DNA of 41,272 nucleotides from an archaeon (GTDB taxonomy: Archaea; Nanobdellota; Nanobdellia; Pacearchaeales; GW2011-AR1). This document shows positions 37,422 through 41,272 of this stretch, piece by piece. The stretch spans positions 1-41,272 of the forward strand of contig JAUYLQ010000018.1 in the NCBI GenBank assembly GCA_030699005.1, in the 5' to 3' direction. The notes under the pieces are model-generated. The model saw only the letters and a list, made by a program, of their open reading frames with translations, had not been told where the DNA came from and made no database searches. The number at the start of each line of letters is the position of its first letter. Position 1 is the stretch's first letter. The position numbers and the translations under genes were made by a program.

Positions 37422-38942
37422 TCAATTTTTTCTAATCAAGGTTTTCAAAAGGTCCCAGTCGTCTTTATTCAATCCGCCCAACCAAACTAGAACTCCAAAA
37501 TAAATTCCTGCTCCAAGGATAATTTCTATAATTCCTGTAAATAGGTTTATGTCAATAAACTGGTTAAAGGCATATAAAAACATACTCATAACCACCGTTG
37601 ATAAGATTGGTACCCGGAGACCAATTCCTTTAATTTTAAGACCCAAATACTTTCTTGAATAGAAGACCAAAATCAAAAGAAGAGCTGTTCTACTAAGTAC
37701 AGTTGCAAATCCCACCCCTGCAATAACCATGAGTGGTTCTTTCATAAAAATTTTTATTGCGGCATAATTTAAAATTACGTTAAAGGCGAGAGAAATAAGA
37801 ACGGCATATCCTACGATTTTTGGTCTTTCTTTAGATTCAAGGACTGTTGAATATAGTGAGATTAGAGAAGAAGTGATGACCAATAAAGATAAAAAATAAA
37901 CTGAAGAAGTTGCAGGCAAATAAGCTTCTCCATAGATTAAGAATATTAAATGTTTTGCAATGAAAACTACTCCCATTGTTGCGGGAATTGAAAATATTAA
38001 GAGGTATCTTATTGTTTTTTGAAAACCCCGTACAAACCTTTTTTTATTTATTTGAGTAAAAATGGGGAGAAATATGCTTGACAAAGGAAAAATTGCGGCA
38101 ATAGCAAGAATTAAGCTTAAGGCCGCACGGTAATAACCAAGATATTCTGTGGAAACAAACCCTCCTAGCATCAAGGTGTCAATTGAGCCAAAGAAAGCTA
38201 GGGACAAGGTCGCAATTGCCATGTATTTCCAGTAAGTGTTTACTTTAGATTTGTCTTTGATTTTTTCTGAATGTCCAAAAAGAATTTCCTTGTCTTTTCT
38301 TCTTAAAACAAAAAAAGAAATCAATGAGGTTATAAAGCTGGAAATAAAAAAGGCAATGAAAATTCCAGAAATTTTAAAATCAGTTGCGAAGATTAAAAGG
38401 GCAATTACTGAAAAAACTATCTTAGACAATTGAGAAATGAGGTCAAAAAACACGTTTGGCTTCAAATCTTTTCTTGCAACAAAGAGGAATCCAAAAAATT
38501 CCCTGAAGGACTCTGAAATTATGAAAAGGCATGAAAAAATAAGGGGGTAATAAATTAAAGGATTTTGGTAAATTGAAAAAGATAAATATTTGGATATCCC
38601 AAGTAAGGCTACGACTGCAATAAAAATTAAAATTAATTTTCTCTTGAAAAAGTATCTTACATAACTTCTAGCCATTTTTTTATTTCTTCTTCCAAGCGAA
38701 TCAGAAATATATCGCACAGAAGCGGTGGATATCCCGAGATCAGTAAATGTCATAACTATCGTAAACACTGAAAGAACAAGGGCATAAACCCCAAAAAGTT
38801 CGGGCAGGAGTATTCTTGCAAGAATAATCGTAAAAATAAGGCCGCCCAATTTAAGAATGACTAAAGAAAGTATGTTGTAAATTGAGCCTTTCGCCGCGAC
38901 CTCAGAAAGATTATTTTTATCCCTCTTCATACGCTCTTTCAT
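37422..38942 (-). CDS. Polysaccharide flippase (Wzx/MOP superfamily)
   Basis: A 506-residue protein with about 14 hydrophobic helices and a charged start, typical of MOP-superfamily polysaccharide exporters. The first helix has KGSIYNILSLVILKLGGLIF and the next RILLPELFGVYALVLSV, a Wzx-like signature; GFVSTEYLGYYRAA lies in the middle. It would flip the lipid-linked glycan to the outer face where AglB acts. It lies between GT10 and the second SDR gene, all on the minus strand. Confidence 0.9.
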   Translation of the reverse strand: MKERMKRDKNNLSEVAAKGSIYNILSLVILKLGGLIFTIILARILLPELFGVYALVLSVFTIVMTFTDLGISTASVRYISDSLGRRNKKMARSYVRYFFKRKLILIFIAVVALLGISKYLSFSIYQNPLIYYPLIFSCLFIISESFREFFGFLFVARKDLKPNVFFDLISQLSKIVFSVIALLIFATDFKISGIFIAFFISSFITSLISFFVLRRKDKEILFGHSEKIKDKSKVNTYWKYMAIATLSLAFFGSIDTLMLGGFVSTEYLGYYRAALSLILAIAAIFPLSSIFLPIFTQINKKRFVRGFQKTIRYLLIFSIPATMGVVFIAKHLIFLIYGEAYLPATSSVYFLSLLVITSSLISLYSTVLESKERPKIVGYAVLISLAFNVILNYAAIKIFMKEPLMVIAGVGFATVLSRTALLLILVFYSRKYLGLKIKGIGLRVPILSTVVMSMFLYAFNQFIDINLFTGIIEIILGAGIYFGVLVWLGGLNKDDWDLLKTLIRKN

Positions 38943-38981
38943 AAGATAGCTAGGAAGAAGAGATTTTTAAATTGTATGAAC

Positions 38982-40025
38982 TCAAAGGGTTCCTGTTTCT
39001 TCATAATGCGATTTTATTCTTAACAATCCCTCTTCGAGGTTTATTTTTGGCTTAAATCCCAATCCTTTTAATTTTGTAATGTCAGGATATCTTATGTATC
39101 CCTTTGAAGAATTCCCTTCTGAATAAATCGGAGCGACAATTGTCCCATTACTCTGTACGTTTCCTATACTGAGAGCCAAATCTTTTATGCTTACTGGGGG
39201 GAAACCACTCCCAATATTATAAGCTTCACCCGAATTTCCTTTAAACATCACTTTTAAAATTCCTCTTATTACGTCAGAGATATAACAATAAGAAAGTTTT
39301 GCCTCTCCAGAATCTCTTAAATCTATTTTTTTCGAGTTAATGCTCTTTCTGAAAAATTCATTTATTGCCTTGTCCTCCCTTAATCCTGGGCCATATGTGT
39401 GCCCTATCCGGAGTATTTTTGCCGGAACTTTGAAATTTCTAAAAAAGACGGAGCATAAAGTTTCTGAAAATCTTTTTGATTCGGAATAGCATGATCGCGG
39501 ATTTGTTGGATCAACATTTCCGTTATACAATTCGGATGTTGGAAGAAATTCTTTTGGAGGGTTTCCATAAACATCCACACTGCTAAATAATAGAAAATTT
39601 TCAATATGATTCTCTTTTGAATATTCAAGAAGGTTCCTTGTTCCGTTTATGTTAGAGTCAATGGTCTCCAGGGGGTTTTTCATAAAAGAAATCGGGCTTG
39701 CATTCGAAGCAGCATGAAAAATTATATTAATCCCTTTAGGTAAATTCAGGGGTTTTCCAATGTCTTGTTCCATAAAGAGGATATTTTTATTTCCAATTAA
39801 ATGAGAGAGTCTTGACTTTGGATTTAGTTTATTCCTGTTTATCACATAAATTTTAATCGGATTCTTTAATTTTTCACTTAATTCTACAAAAAGATCAACT
39901 AAGTAGCTTGCAATGAAGCCGTTTCCCCCCGTAATAAGGATTTTTTTGCCTGAAAGATCTTTTAACTCTTCTTCAAGTTCTAGGAGTATGTTTCTTACAT
40001 CTTCTTTTATTACATTTGAAATCAT
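38982..40025 (-). CDS. NAD-dependent epimerase/dehydratase (extended SDR)
   Basis: A 347-residue extended SDR, paralogous to the protein at 34431-35504. It has the same kind of N-terminal helix, then GGNGFIAS (Gly33 and Gly36 kept, Ala at the third site), HAASNASP, and Tyr180-xxx-Lys184 in RSCYSESKR. TYGPGLREDKAINEFFRK and AYNIGSG follow. It likely acts on a nucleotide sugar. It is divergent from the second ThDP gene. Confidence 0.88.
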   Translation of the reverse strand: MISNVIKEDVRNILLELEEELKDLSGKKILITGGNGFIASYLVDLFVELSEKLKNPIKIYVINRNKLNPKSRLSHLIGNKNILFMEQDIGKPLNLPKGINIIFHAASNASPISFMKNPLETIDSNINGTRNLLEYSKENHIENFLLFSSVDVYGNPPKEFLPTSELYNGNVDPTNPRSCYSESKRFSETLCSVFFRNFKVPAKILRIGHTYGPGLREDKAINEFFRKSINSKKIDLRDSGEAKLSYCYISDVIRGILKVMFKGNSGEAYNIGSGFPPVSIKDLALSIGNVQSNGTIVAPIYSEGNSSKGYIRYPDITKLKGLGFKPKINLEEGLLRIKSHYEETGTL

Positions 40026-40088
40026 TAAATAACGATTTAAGGTAAATTTTTAAAGTTTTATGTTTTATTTTCAGATATTTCCTCTCTC

Positions 40089-40097
40089 TATATAAAA
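40089..40097 (+). promoter_or_regulatory. TATA box of the second ThDP gene
   Basis: TATATAAAA begins 39 nt before ATG 40128, giving a short leader of about ten nt. Confidence 0.5.
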
Positions 40098-40127
40098 GCT
40101 TTTAAAGTGGTACTTTTTGATTAAAAA

Positions 40128-41272
40128 ATGAAAGTTGCAGATTATGTTCTCAATCATTTGGAAAATGAAGGTGTTAAACATGTTTTTGTTGTAAATGGTG
40201 CTGCAAATGCAATCTTGATTGATGCTTTTTACAGAAACAAAAAAGTAAAACATATTGCAGTCATGCACGAGCAGGCCGGAGGTTTTGTAGCTGAAGGCTA
40301 TGCAAAAATAAGTGAAAATTTAGGGGTGGCTTTTGTTACAAGTGGACCAGGGGCTCAAAATCTTGTCACTCCAATTTCTAATTTTTATTTTGATTCAGTG
40401 CCAGGTTTATTTATTTCGGGTCAGGTAAATTCAAATTTTTTAAGACCAGAACCTGAAATAAGGCAAGTCGGATTTCAGGAATCTCCAACAGTAGAATTGG
40501 TTTCTCCGGTAACTAAATATGCAAAAATGATCACAAATCCAAGTTCAATAAAATATGAATTGGAGAAAGCAACATTTCTGGCTAAAGAGGGTCGTCCAGG
40601 ACCCGTTCTACTGGACATTCCCATAAATATTCAAAAATCAGAAATAATTCCGGAATCTTTAGAAGGGTTTAATCCCCTTTCTTATCAAGGAGGATATGAC
40701 TCTTATTTAGTCGATGAAAAAATACGAGTTTATTTGGATGATTTAAAGAATGCAAAAAGACCCGTAATTTTGGTTGGTGCGGGAGTAAGGCATTCTAAAG
40801 GAATTGAGGAATTGCTACACGCAGGAAAAAAATTAAAAATACCTATGTTCCCGACATGGAATGCTTTAGACATAGTAACATCTGATTACGAATATTATGG
40901 GGGAAGGGTTGGAACTTATGGGGGGAAAGGGAGAAATTTCGGAATTCAAAATTCAGACCTCCTTTTAGCAATTGGAAGCAGAATTTCAGGACGTATCACT
41001 GGGGGGAAACCCGAGAGCTTTGCAAGAGAAGCTAAAAAATATGTTGTTGATATCGATAAATACCTTCTTCAAAGAAAAACTCAGCAAGTTCCTTTTGATG
41101 AAAGTATTTTGTGCGATGCAAAAGTTTTTTTAGATAGGATGAACTTAAAACTTGACTCCATGGGAAGCATTCCCGATTTTTCTGAATGGAATGGGAAGGT
41201 TTTTGAATGGCGTGACAAGTATGACCCGGTTTTAAAAGAGTATTATGGAGAAAAAGAATTTGCAAACCCTTA
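40128..41272 (+). CDS. Acetolactate synthase-like ThDP enzyme, 3' end cut by window edge
   Basis: An open frame from ATG 40128 to the window end encodes at least 381 residues. It aligns from the start with the ThDP enzyme at 31597-33375. The N-terminal ThDP domain starts MKVADYVLNHLENEGVKHVF, Glu48 lies in VMHEQAGGF, and GPGAQNLVTPI, RQVGFQESP and GRPGPVLLDIPINIQ follow. The middle domain has PVILVGAGVRHS and LLLAIGSRI. The C-terminal GDG...NN motif lies beyond the edge. It is paired divergently with an SDR gene, as the first ThDP gene is. Confidence 0.88.
   Translation, partial: MKVADYVLNHLENEGVKHVFVVNGAANAILIDAFYRNKKVKHIAVMHEQAGGFVAEGYAKISENLGVAFVTSGPGAQNLVTPISNFYFDSVPGLFISGQVNSNFLRPEPEIRQVGFQESPTVELVSPVTKYAKMITNPSSIKYELEKATFLAKEGRPGPVLLDIPINIQKSEIIPESLEGFNPLSYQGGYDSYLVDEKIRVYLDDLKNAKRPVILVGAGVRHSKGIEELLHAGKKLKIPMFPTWNALDIVTSDYEYYGGRVGTYGGKGRNFGIQNSDLLLAIGSRISGRITGGKPESFAREAKKYVVDIDKYLLQRKTQQVPFDESILCDAKVFLDRMNLKLDSMGSIPDFSEWNGKVFEWRDKYDPVLKEYYGEKEFANP

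Overview
The window is an AT-rich archaeal chromosome segment. The ribosomal and transcription proteins are archaeal in type and order (eL21, Rpo4, DUF655, uS13, uS4, uS11, Rpo3, and separately eL18, uL13, uS9; also Rpo10 and RNase P subunit Rpp21). Many genes have a TATA box about 26 nt upstream of the start codon, as in leaderless archaeal transcripts. One tRNA has an intron at position 37/38, and there is an AglB oligosaccharyltransferase. Gene density, small proteins and AT bias suggest a DPANN archaeon (Pacearchaeota/Woesearchaeota-like); that placement is inference.

Layout: (1) 1-1873, a HAD phosphatase cut by the edge, a Xer-type tyrosine recombinase and an orphan serine-recombinase DNA-binding domain. 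(2) 1874-3049, the eL18-uL13-uS9 operon (minus). (3) 3187-3475, tRNA-Leu(CAA) surrounded by partial copies of its own ends. (4) 3666-6931, a leaderless three-gene operon: a coiled-coil protein, a protein whose C-terminus looks like the variable region of a diversity-generating retroelement target, and a HerA/VirB4-like ATPase. (5) 7014-10775, a cassette of small membrane proteins with strong ribosome-binding sites, hairpin arrays, two copies of a structured RNA-like element and a bacterial-looking terminator. (6) 10980-16761, an FAD oxidoreductase, the second ribosomal/RNA polymerase operon (minus), Rpo10, Rpp21, an intron-containing tRNA-Gly and a Nudix hydrolase. (7) 16799-17259, tRNA-Arg(CCT), an unusual tRNA-Leu with anticodon AAG, and 5S rRNA, again with tRNA fragments. 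(8) 17322-22599, SecF, SecD (with a PDZ-like insert) and AglB. (9) 22638-41272, a large surface-glycan locus: seven glycosyltransferases (GT9, GT2, GT4 and GT10 types), four sugar nucleotide SDR enzymes, two methyltransferases, a flippase, an unknown protein and two acetolactate-synthase-like ThDP enzymes, the last cut by the right edge.

The glycan locus lies directly after AglB and SecDF, so it probably builds and flips a lipid-linked glycan that AglB attaches to exported proteins. The two most unusual parts are the 3666-6931 operon, with its adenine-depleted hypervariable-looking tail, and the 7014-10775 membrane-protein cassette with its repeated RNA structures. Neither matches a system I can name.
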